Assembly (NCBI GenBank): GCA_029224185.1
Contig: CM055189.1
Location: forward strand, 24,333,070-24,397,069
Length of the DNA: 64,000 nt
Direction of reading: 5' to 3'
From: Karalla daura
Taxonomy: Eukaryota > Chordata > Actinopteri > Chaetodontiformes > Leiognathidae
In this document: positions 1 to 10,599 of the stretch, piece by piece
How positions within the stretch are numbered: the stretch's first letter is position 1
How the letters are laid out: the number at the start of each line of letters is the position of its first letter
Notes under the pieces: generated by a model
The model's input: the letters and a program-made list of their open reading frames with translations, nothing else
Told to the model about the DNA's origin: nothing
The model's database searches: none
Made by a program: the position numbers and the translations under genes

Positions 1-566
1 CACATGGGGAGAAGTAAATGTTTGATTTAGCTGTGGAGCCTCAGTCTGTGGCGGTTCGTAATGTAGGTCAGCCCAGAAACCCGTGAAATGTCTGGCAGTA
101 TCAGAGATCTACATTTTATGGTTATCACTGTGAAAATGATTGAAATTGTGATTCTACATTCTACAACGCATGACTAATGGTGTATTTTACAGTATATGGC
201 ATGAGGGTATTAATATTCTGTGGAAGCAGGACACTGGCTGCAGCTCCACTTCTCCTGACAGTGATGCTAACATGGTGAGAATCCCTCCTGCCTCCTGCCT
301 CGCCCTCAGCTAAACCCAATGATCTCCCATTTCAGAGCGCTTCCTTCCGCTCCACTAGGTCTTCACTGTACAGCTCCTCTCCTCCTCCACTCTTCTCCTT
401 CTCTACGCCTGCGTCTCCATCCCTCTCTCTCTCCCTCCCTCTCTCTCGCTCTCTCTTTTCCCTTTTTCCACACGTCCGCCAGCCTCAGAGCGCCATACGC
501 CCACACACAGGCAGGCTCATGCTCGTGCACACGTACAGTCATTCACTCTCTCACTCCCATGCACAT

Positions 567-608
567 ACACACACACACACACACACAGACACACACACAC
601 ATATATAT
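567..608. repeat. (CA)n/(TA)n microsatellite
   Basis: CA dinucleotides with one interruption, passing into ATATATAT. Intron 3. Confidence 0.9.
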
Positions 609-1260
609 GCACACAAGCGCTCAATCGGACGAAGCTGCTCTACTTGGCAATTAAAAAAAAAAACTGCAAATGTTGTTTCTGCTTTCACAAACTAATCCAC
701 ACACATGAAAATCACGACACAACCCAGATGGAGCCGTATAGTGTAGTGCAGTAACCCCGACGACCCCGGCGCATGGCTTAGCTCTACTGCGGCTGGCGGT
801 GAACCCGCCTGAGCGTCTCCCAGGGTCTATAGGCTGCTCATGCATGCACGGGTTTGCAAGTCAGCGCACATTATCCTGCATGTTCCTCGGTGGTATCTGG
901 CATTTGTGCCGCAGACTCCGGCGGTGGAACGTCAAAGCTCGTGTGCGGGAACGTTGCTCGAACGTGCACATTGTGTGCACGTTGCCCTGGTCGCATCTTC
1001 AGTACAGTATTTGTATTTGTGTGCAGGGCCGAGCAGAAGTTGTTTTCCGAGCTAGCAGGAGTAGTGCGCAGTGTGTCTGTCTGGCTGCTGCCAAAAGCCA
1101 AGGAGCCGAGCTGCAGGAGGAGAGGCAGCAGCTGTAGCCCCACCACTATTTCTGGCTAAATCACATGACCGTTACATAAGCCCATTTTTCTTGCTCTAAA
1201 AAACAGTAAACTGCGACACAGGAAACACAACACAGCCATCCTCTTCCCCCACCCTGCCTG

Positions 1261-1308
1261 CGCACACGCACACACACACACACGCACACACACAGACACA
1301 CACACACT
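1261..1308. repeat. (CA)n microsatellite, interrupted
   Basis: CA repeats interrupted by G at several positions. Intron 3. Confidence 0.9.
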
Positions 1309-1448
1309 TTCGCTTGGACAGACTGGACCAAATGGCATTTCTGAAAACTTAGGAGCCTTCCTGTCAACTGCTTTGCTCATTCCCATGAATCTTGTTAATA
1401 ATTGTTAAAGTGAAATACACTTTGTGAGACAGGCCAAGTGGACGCAAC

Positions 1449-1482
<34 letters not shown>
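1449..1482. repeat. (TG)n microsatellite
   Basis: Uninterrupted TG run followed by TATATGTG. Intron 3, close to a CA run on the same strand at 1261. Confidence 0.9.
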
Positions 1483-4188
1483 AAAGGGAGTGCAGCTGTT
1501 AATTTATGCACGGTGTGTGCATACACTCACATGCCCTCACACAGCATATTTACCTCTGATTATGTGCATTTGCTTATCGACCTGGCACGTGGTGGGATCA
1601 GCCACGAATGATACTTTCTCAGCGCCACCTTGGTAAGTGTCCCTCGTCTCTCCTGAACACGGGTGATTTATGAATGCTTTTCACCTCATATTTCCTTGTG
1701 CATCCGACCCAAAAATCTATAACTTCTGTTTTTACAGTAAAAGCGCTCGGTAATGCCAAATCCTATCACGACACTGTCATAAAAGATGAAGATTCCTCCC
1801 ACGCTGAATTAAATTTGACATCGTTCTGAAAACTCCTGTCTGCCGCCACAATGCACACTCTGTCAGCATTCTTCGTCTAATGGAGGCCACTCACATCTTC
1901 TTTTAGGTAATGATCTCACAATCTGGCAACAACCCGCTGAGTCGTCTCTGCTGTCTGTCAGCTCCGGCACACATCAGTTACAGGAGGACATTCCTCTGAA
2001 GGGGGAATAATGCTTTCTACGGGGACCCCACTTTAACGGGAGTAATCTGCCCCGCGGCCCCGCTGCCACCAGCGCAGCGACAGCACTTCTGCTGTCCAAA
2101 CAAAGAGAGCGACCGACTTCAGGCCGTGGTGGAAATAAAGCCGTAAACCAACATTTCGAAACTCCCACTAGACACGAGCAGTCAGACAAACCACAGCAGA
2201 TGACCCACATTATTTACGCCGCCATGACACTCGGAGCGCCATGTAGCCGTGGCTCCGCACAAGTCTTAGGCTGCGCGGACTGTAGGTGCGGCATGCAAGG
2301 CAGCCTCGCACCATTCGCCAGCCTCACAGATGATGCCATTCAAGAGCACTTGGTCGGCTCTGTGACAGTCATTCATGGGCATTCACGCAACCCAAATTAC
2401 ATAGCCAAAATACCAAACAACCAAAAAGCAAACCTCTGAGAGATGTAATTGTTGTTACCGCGGGGCCAGTGGTATGCAAATCACTGCCTTGCAATTGCTT
2501 TGCAACTCCACTTCTTTGGACAACACACAAACAGCTGTGTTGGATGGGGCTCTACACAATTACGTTTCCCACTGTGGATCATTATAAAAAGCGGGAGCAG
2601 AAGTTAAAATAGGATGTAAATAGAAGCTGTTATTTTGTTTACTAATGTCTCTACAATAATACGCCATATCTCGCTCGTGTTGTGTATTTCCTGTGCATGA
2701 GTACTCTCATCCACTGCCTCTGTACAGGATGTGATTCAGGCTCCGTATGGTTTTTGGAAGTGTACAGTGAAGTGTATGTTTGAAAAAAAAAGAGTGAGAA
2801 TTAAAAAAAAACAGTTTTCAGTACTCAAATAAATTAAATTTTTGCCAGGACATGAATATAGGTAAAAAATAAAACTGTACAAATACAGACAGAAAACACG
2901 CTTGACTTTTTTTTCCAAATGTCAGAAAATTAAAAAAATGCCCCCACTGCTTCCTGTTTGTAGAATATGACCAGTGCTCTTCAAAAAAAACAACAATTTG
3001 TTATCGAAATCGAAACATGACTTGAGTGGCCATTACGAAGACAAAACTGATATTCTGAGGGAAAGTGATTCAATCTGTTCTGCTGGTCAGGTTTTCTATG
3101 CTAGAACATTAGAGGCTTTTTTCCTACCGCTGCTTTTTGCTGCTACTGCTTTACATGCGATTTTCCAGATATTTAGAGCACGTCCGTTTGCCAGGTGCCT
3201 TTGCAGCGCATGTGGAGCGGCGAAAAACAGCCAACAGTGACATCAAAAAGCGACGCTACAACAACTCTGCGGTGCCGTATCTTTAACAAAGCAACCATCA
3301 GTGCAGCCACTGATAAGGCGCATCAGATTGGCACTGCTTATTTGGTTACGCACAAAAGGTGTAGCCCACTGACTGCTCTGCGTCCTTTTTTGCATTGATG
3401 TCAAAGAACAAAGGTATCACCAGGGAGCAGGAAGCGATGGAGGTCAGATTGTATCCACCGGAGAGCCATCGGGTCTGCAGGTCGGCTCAGGTCAGCGGAA
3501 CTAGGGGGCTGGAGGAAGTAGCGTGTGCGTGTGCAACTTATATCATGACACGTGCAACCAAACGTACAGCGCTACTATAGGATGAGAGGTGCCCCGGTCT
3601 AGGGAGAACGCTGTGCTTGCTGTATGCTGAGGCACGGCTGCAACATCTGTCAGTTGCAGCTTTTTAATGTAACAAAACTTGCGGCGTTTCACTGTTTTAC
3701 ATCAATGGCTGAACAAGCAATGTGGAAGCTTTTACAGGTGACACAGTTAATCGGCCATTAAAACAAACAACTGGCAGATTTGTTGTTATGAAAATAAGCT
3801 TTGGGTGCAGCTCCTGGTGATATCGGATGTCTTTGCGTCTATTTATAAGGCACTGAGGATGTAAAATGCTCGCGGCCACTGTAACAGTAAATGTATCTGG
3901 GCTGCAATGGAGGAGACCCTACCTCAGGCTGCATTCCCCAACCTAAACGCCTATTAGCAATGTGGGTCACACACATACTTACAGTAAGCCTCACAGATTA
4001 AATTTCAATCTAGTGCCGCACACCTGAATTCCTCTCCTGCGTGTGCGCCCATGCATGTGCGCACGGCAGCTCGGGTTTATACGTGTGTTGTTGTCTGCCC
4101 TTTCTGATCAAAGAAGCTCTGATGTGAGCCATGTGTTGAGGAGCACAACGCTGCTTAATGGCTCCACTCCAGCCGCTGTTACATGAGC

Positions 4189-4200
4189 CTCTCTCTCTCC

Positions 4201-4245
<45 letters not shown>

Positions 4246-4249
4246 ACAA
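4189..4249. repeat. Compound (CT)n(CA)n microsatellite
   Basis: Interrupted CT run followed directly by a CA run. Intron 3. Confidence 0.9.
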
Positions 4250-5090
4250 CCTGAAGCCCTCGCTCCGGCAGCGGAGGGAGGCCTCCATCCCCCCGGCTGG
4301 GGCTGAGAGCCGCCTGATTGGACGGCAGGGCTGCCAGTCAAAGAAGAAACAGTGCGAGACGAGTCCTCGGATGACCTCTCCCACAGAGGCGGTGCCGTGC
4401 GCTACGGCAGGCTCTCAGATTGACACCAGCACCATGGAAACCGCGACCCAGTCACATTTCAGAGCAGAGTGAGGCCATAACAAGGTGGACCGATGCCTCC
4501 GCGAGGCCCTCGCCTCCATCAGAGGACGGGAAACACAGATCCGATAGGGCGAGGGAGCACAAGAGCAGGGCCCGGGATTATTACAGAGAGCAGGCATGCC
4601 AGGCCACTGATGACATGTGAATAATAAGCTGGCGTTTGAGTCTTCAAATGCACTCCACATGGAGCCGTTTATTGAGCGTAGCTGTCTTGTATCAACAAAC
4701 TAGTCTTTAGTGGAGCGAGCGTCTGAGAGGAGCACACAGGAACGTGTTCAGCTATTTCCACATTTCATTACCGGTGATTACGTGTATTTACAAACTATTG
4801 TTTTGTGTCTGAGGGCATTTTTCCCACAGCGCGGGATGAACATTTGTGGAGGGGAGCTCCAGTCTTGTCAATGGAGAATGAGTTTTGCATACGGCAGCGT
4901 GACAGTGCAACAGTGGCAAGACGTGCAGCTCGGTAAAAGTAATTACCCCGTTATTGTGTTTGGTGGGTGTACAGGAACACTGAGAATGGGAGCGTGGAGC
5001 TGCTGTGCTGTACGCTGGGATGGAGGGGACCATTCGCAGTGAGTGGGAGAGCAGGTGGATGGATATTTCTATGGAATAAGTGACTGTGGG

Positions 5091-5330
5091 AGGCAACACG
5101 GTGCTCAAGTGGAGGACCGAGGTCCTCCGAAGGTTCGACTCCTGAGTCAGGCTGAGGGTCTTTCCACATAGAGCTTGCACATTCCCACTGTGTCTACGTG
5201 GGTTTTTTAATGAGTGCTCCGCTATCCTCCCACAGTCCAAAAACATGCATGTTAAGATCCACTGGAGACGGTAAACTGCCCCTAAGTGTAAGCGTGAGAG
5301 AGAATGTTCTGAGTGATGGACTGGAGATTT
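5091..5330 (+). mobile_element. Degenerate teleost interspersed repeat, copy A1
   Basis: The copy shows the common fish repeat layout: a GGCAACACGGTG head, a GGTTCGACTCCTGAG B-box-like segment, CTTTCCACATAGAGCTTGCA, then CCCACAGTCCAAAAACATGC and CACTGGAGACGGTAAACTGC with a GTGTAAGCGTGAG tail. It has diverged and carries no ORF. The family name is not certain from sequence alone; the layout is that of a SINE or short retroelement tail. It lies in intron 3. Confidence 0.65.
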
Positions 5331-6254
5331 AGAAAAGGAGACAGAACATTATTTAGCCTCTCTATTTGTTTCCTGGGACCATGAGTGTAAACTTTATCGC
5401 GTACAGTTGGCGGCGCCTTCTGCTAAATGTGACAAAAATGAAGTCTGATGAATAGTCCCGCTCTTGAGGGGGACAGAAAGAGCACAGATTTGGACAGTAA
5501 AAGGCCCATGTGGCCAATAGATATTCCAAACAGATGGTCCAAATGTAAACCTAAGATGGAGACTTTGTGGAACAACTGTGCCCCGCTCCGGTGACGTGAA
5601 ATAAAGTTACCTCGCTGTGGCTTGTCTGCCTTGTATAAGTGGGGGGGGGCAGCACAGACCCTCCACAGTCAGACGATTTCATCTGATTTGTTGACGACTC
5701 CAGAATGCTAACTAGCTGTGTAGTAGAGGGCTGTGAGCCAGTTAGCCGTCTAATGAGCTACAGCCGACCGAAAAAGTTGTGTCCCCCGAGGCCGGCGGTG
5801 CCAAAAGAAATTAAGCACGGACTGGATTATTCCCCCCCGCACAGATGCCCACTCTCTGCAGTCGTCTTCTAAGTCTCACATGCCGCGTCGGAGTTTTTAA
5901 CTTTGGGAGAGACGAGGGGGAGGAGAAGAGGGAGGAAAACACTGGGAGAGGGGGAGGAGGAAAACGTCTCCTCACGTCCTGACTTACACCTCTCCGCCGC
6001 TCGCTGCTGACACATCGCTTTCCGTCCCGCTCCCCGCTCCCCAGCTTGTTCTCGCGGCTCCTCCTCTCTTTATCTCTCTGTCTGCGTCTGACTTTTTCCC
6101 TGTCCTTCCCCACCCACACCACCCACACCACCCGCCCCCCCCCCCCCCCCTTCACTGTATCTGTTTCACTGTCCTCTACCTCTCTTCACTTTGCAAAATC
6201 CTTCCCTCAGTGTTTTCCTCTTGCCTTCCTCCTCCATGACTCTTTATCCTCCCA

Positions 6255-6420
6255 GCCGAAGCAGCAGCAGCTGCGGCGGGGTCGGGCGAGGTAACGGCGT
6301 CAGAAGGGCGAACACGTGTTCGCGCGTGACCTTGGCGACATCGCGCCACTGGATGTATGGGCCGACGTCACACGAGCGTGCTTTTGAAGGTTGCGTCGTT
6401 CCCAGGGCTAGGGCAGAACG
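6255..6420. promoter_or_regulatory. CpG-dense cluster with E-box palindrome, SF-1/ERR half-site and CRE in intron 3
   Basis: The islet contains a 16-bp perfect palindrome at 6308-6323 with a CACGTG E-box core (its arms also read GAACA and TGTTC with a 2-base spacer). A perfect SF-1/ERR-type half-site, CCAAGGTCA, lies on the minus strand at 6335-6327, and a CRE core GACGTCA at 6364-6370. A long pyrimidine-rich tract precedes it (about 6040-6240). The motifs are seen directly; enhancer or promoter function is inference. Confidence 0.4.
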
Positions 6421-7890
6421 AAATTAGAAGGGGGATCGAAAACTTCTCCTTCTGATCGCCACGTCATCAACAAGTCGACCACTGTACTGCATGAGGCTGA
6501 GGGTCTCGTCCGGAGTCACTCCTTGAGCATCTGCCACCAGCTCTCCGCAGGCCACGCTCCAAGCAGGAACACTGGCATGTCTGATTCGATAACCCCAGAC
6601 ACATAATCTGGTTTCTGGTCCCTGTAATGACGGTGTGTAAATATCATCAAATTAAGGCATGATTTGATTGGAAATGAGAGCAATTCCTCCAATGGCCATG
6701 AAAACACCTGGAGGGAGCAGTGGCTGGCCGCCTGGCTGGCTGGCTGGCTTGTTTGCTCTTCTCCCCTCCCTGCACCGGGTCAGTAAAGCGTGTGTTCTGC
6801 ATTCAAACACTCATCTTAATGAGGTAGGCCAACACCTCGGGCAACAGGCGCAAAATGAAAAGCACATTATGGCCGCTGTTGAGTTTCCCCGGGCTAAATA
6901 TAACATAAAAAGGTGGCTACAGGGAGAATTACCTGAATGTTTATCTCCTCCTGACTGCTGGACCTGGTCACAGCCTACAGAGGCAGAGTATGGCGTGCAC
7001 ATAGGTGGACAGTCAGCACTGTGCCAGGCTGTATTGCAGTGCAAATAAAAGCAGCATCGACGGCTGGTTAATAATTCTCAGAGAAAGCATTGGGACTGTT
7101 TGCTGCCTAAATGGGAAGAACGGGAAGAACATTTCCCAGTGTTGCACCATGGATATGTCTGAATGAGCCCTCACACTGTATCAGGAAGAAAGTGATTCTG
7201 CGTAAAATGTGAACATTACTGAACTAAGTATCAATGCACTTGCACACACCTCCTCAAGAACTATTTAGACAAGCTGTACAGTAATGGTTAAACTCACCGA
7301 GTATGTGTCATAGTCACTGCATTAGGGAGAAAGTCGGCCAGAAACTCTGGAGGCCAGAGAGGGACATGATTTTTGAAATGATTTACTTTTTAATAAAAAA
7401 AGTTACGATAACGCATTGTGACCTAATGCAATGGGAATGAAATTTGAGTAGCACAGTAGCTTTATCCCTTTATGCAGTTATACAAGTAATAGTTTTAGGA
7501 TTAGGGAGTGAACAAAGTACGTCACTCTACACACACCAAGTTGTGACATAAGAGGTGAGTATTCCCTCTTTTAAATACCCTGCCTGAGAAAAGTGCGAGG
7601 GCCAAGAGAGCCCTGCAGTAAAATACAGGAAAAAGGGACATTTTCAAGAAAGACACAGACAACAATGTCAGAGAAAACAAACTCACTATTGGCCAGAGGA
7701 ATGCCAGTGTAGACATACACAGAAAACACAAGGAAATACACACCGACATCCTAAACCAAACCTAATACATGCAAGTAACCAATCGATTCATTTTAATCAC
7801 TCAGGCAGCTTGTTCATCTTTGAGCTTGCTCTACTGGCACAAACCTTAATTGTACTGTAAAATAATTCCACTGTTGTGAAGAAGGCTACA

Positions 7891-8160
7891 GGTCGGATCA
7901 GGGGTTGGAGCCTCAAAGCAAGAAGGCCCTGGGTTCAACTCCTTGGTCCAGAGGGCCTTTCTCTGTGGAGGTTGCATGTTCTACCTGTGTGTGCGTGGGG
8001 TCTACCCAGGTACTTGTGTAGCTTTCCCCACAGTCCAAAAACATGAATGTACAGGTCAACTGGAGACTCTAAATTGCCCTAGGTGTGAGTGAGAATGGCG
8101 TGTGTGCCCCACGACACCGTGAAGGTATGAAGAGGTTGAGATAATGAATGTGATGGAGGA
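7891..8160 (+). mobile_element. Degenerate teleost interspersed repeat, copy A2
   Basis: Same family and orientation as the copy at 5.1 kb. Shared landmarks are AGCAAGAAGGCCCTGGGTTC, CTTTCTCTGTGGAGGTTGCA, CCACAGTCCAAAAACATGAA and ACTGGAGACTCTAAATTGCC, with a GGTGTGAGTGAGAATGG tail. It ends about 450 bases to the left of exon 3, inside intron 3. Non-coding and diverged. Confidence 0.7.
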
Positions 8161-8606
8161 CTTGCATAATTTCGTCTTTTCTGTGTCCTGTAGTGCATTC
8201 CTCTGTTTTTCATTCATTGTGTCTTTCTTGCCTTGTCAAAAAAGCGACAAAGAACTCAATTTTCCCGCATTTGGCTCTTTTTTTTGGTAAAATTTATTCT
8301 ACTGATGCTGATTATTTTCTTTCAGTCTTTCAGTTGAGAATATAAAGGAGCACTGTGCTCTCCAAACAACACACAAATACACCATCCATCTGGGCCTCAT
8401 GCAGCCTACATGTTAAAGTCTCCCAGTCTGCCCCTGATGCTATCAGTGTCTGGTCTGTTCTGGAGACACCGCCACATATCCACTGCTCCTTTCCCTCCTC
8501 CTGAGACGTGACGAGTCCAAAAGTGTGACTTTATACAGTACGGCGGTGTGTCACACTCCCTCGGCCCCGACAGAACAAATATCAACCCGGTGAGCTGGCG
8601 CCCTAC

Positions 8607-8734
8607 CTTCCACCGCTCTCTTGAAGAAGACCTTGCAGCTCCCGCATGTCACCACGCCGTAGTGGCACCCCGACGCTTCATCTCCACACACCAGGCACAC
8701 TTTGGCCGTCGAGGACGGTTGTCTCAGCGGCGAG
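8607..8734 (-). CDS. nr3c2: Mineralocorticoid receptor, exon 3 (first zinc finger of the DNA-binding domain)
   Basis: This 128-nt internal exon encodes the end of codon 598 through residue 640 and the first base of codon 641. It carries the first C4 zinc finger, with C611, C614, C628 and C631 as zinc ligands. The P-box is CGSCKV (628-633), which fixes steroid-receptor-type recognition of the AGAACA half-site, and KVFFKRAVE follows. The acceptor is CCTTTCAG|CTCG (AG at 8736-8735) and the donor is GAAG|GTAGGG (GT at 8606-8605). The phase fits exon 2 (AG+C gives Ser) and leaves a Gly codon split, as in human NR3C2. The second zinc finger must come from exon 4, which is not in the window. The DNA-binding domain is nearly identical among MR, GR, PR and AR, so assignment to MR rests on linkage with exon 2 on the same strand. 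Confidence 0.97.
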
Positions 8735-10298
8735 CTGAAAGGGACACACAGACACACAGCAGACATAAATCAACAGAGAATTTTCAGAAGTCAACAACAA
8801 AGCCAGGGCACGCTGTCCCCTTCCTGACGGAGCCGCAGCCTGATACACATTGTGAAACATTCCTCGGATTTTACGAGCCACAGTACGGTGGCAGCGCAAT
8901 GTGGCTCGCCATAAACATGCCTGCCAACCAAGAGCAGAGGGCTTTGCATCGGGCTGATTTATGGCTTCGCCAGGCTTACAAAGATGACAGCGACAGAATT
9001 ATAGAGAAGATTATTTAAATTCAATAAGCGGAGAGACACAGAGCAGGGTGTCACATTCAAGCGAAACACTTGTCCCCTTCTTTGAAATGAAAGGCCTGAA
9101 GAGCTGACGGAAACATGGCTGGACGAAGCCCATGACGGAGCAAAAAACTTGCCCCGCGTAATGGCGTGAGCACCACGGGGTCAGAGGATCAAAGGTGGGA
9201 GTGGCGCCACTGCCCGCTGGACATTCCCCAGCGCTGCTCTTATTTGCTCTGAGTTACGACCAACAGGCAGGGAAAGTGATTACAGTCTGCTGCAGCCCCG
9301 TCCTCCCAAACACTGCTCACTATGGCTTCACCTACACCGCCTCGGCCGCCGACGGCTTTCTACGAATGCTACGGCGGTCGGGGCCCGGGATGCACAGTCT
9401 GTTCTCACTGATGCGGCACTAACAGGAAGAATGAGCTCAGAGATGCAGGAGGCATCAGGCATAATGGATGATGTCAGTCTGCGGCCAGTCCAGGTACAAA
9501 AGAAGCATCAGAGTTTTTTATTACCATGTTTAAGGGACTCACAATACGCAGGGATAAGTATAAATAATAACAGAAACAAGACAGTCACTGAGTTCACTAA
9601 ATCTTTTGGACTGCTCAGTGTCAGTGTTGCACTGCTACATATCAGATGCTCCCAGGAGATCCTCTACATCAGCACTGGCACTAATATTTGGACAAAAACA
9701 CACAGAAATCAAATCACAGATACATTTGGCACTTGTCAGGAACACGGTTATATACGTTTGCTGAACTGTAAGTCTGCATCATCCTGGTTCTAATCTTTGC
9801 TGAAGCACTTTTCGGAGGTATCCGTCATGTTCACACTGTGCACATTCACTGATGCTAGTACAACACAACTTGTGAATCGAGATACGCGCTGGCTTCAAAG
9901 CTCCAGTAGCGTCTGAGCCCTGATCAGCACACTACATGGAGCTTAGAGGCTAAGCCATTTATTAAGCTTTTAAAGCATTTATGTCCACAGTATGTACCCA
10001 GGGACATTAAGAATAAATGTGCTAAATGGAGATGTGGCATGGAAAAAAAAGTGGAAGGAGGGTGCCAGAGATGTCACTCGACACACATGGTGAGAGGCAC
10101 ATGTGAATGTGCCCGGTGCATTAGGATATTAGGGCGTGCTATTTGTTTATGCAACTTATTGGAGTGACACTGATCCAGGCGGCTAATAGAAAAACACACG
10201 CGTTTGCTTTCACAGACGATTACAGGTGGCGCACATTTCAGGTTGGATCGAAACACGTGGACAAATCGGTGTTGATGAAACATTTCCCATCATGTAAG

Positions 10299-10299
10299 C

Positions 10300-10336
<37 letters not shown>
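10299..10336. repeat. (CA)n microsatellite
   Basis: CA run with one early interruption. Intron 2. Confidence 0.9.
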
Positions 10337-10338
<2 letters not shown>

Positions 10339-10531
10339 TGCTGGTGCGACACACGGGCACGTAGACGGGTACAGAGTGAGAACACCTTGTATCAAAACAC
10401 TCAAAGTGGCCTCAGCTTCCCCCTCTTTTCTGTGCTAATTACCTCGCTCCCATCTCAATCAATAACATGCAAGGTGATTGTCTGGTTAACATTCTCCTTA
10501 CATCCTTCATCAAACCAGCTGCCAAGCACTG

Positions 10532-10535
<4 letters not shown>

Positions 10536-10593
<58 letters not shown>
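10536..10593. repeat. (CT)n microsatellite
   Basis: A long uninterrupted CT run; open frames across it are Ser/Leu or Arg/Glu artefacts. Confidence 0.95.

Positions 10594-10599
<6 letters not shown>

Larger units (their letters stand above)
1..8606 (-). other. nr3c2: nr3c2 intron 3, 5' part (runs off the window)
   Basis: The intron begins at the exon 3 donor GT (8606-8605) and continues to the window edge. I looked for exon 4 (second zinc finger with an NDC..D motif and CPACRL) on the minus strand and did not find it. The stretch contains CA/GT repeats near 567, 1261, 1449 and 4189, two copies of a teleost interspersed repeat (5091-5330, 7891-8160), homopolymer runs (G at 5641, C at 6134-6150) and a CpG-rich cluster at 6255-6420. 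Confidence 0.85.

Noticed and set aside
1..8500. Search for nr3c2 exon 4 (second zinc finger)
   Set aside because: No minus-strand sequence encoding the NDC..D or CPACRL motifs was found; exon 4 is expected beyond the left edge.
8548..9018. A 156-codon plus-strand open frame across exon 3
   Set aside because: It overlaps the antisense of the zinc-finger exon and continues into intron; no homology.
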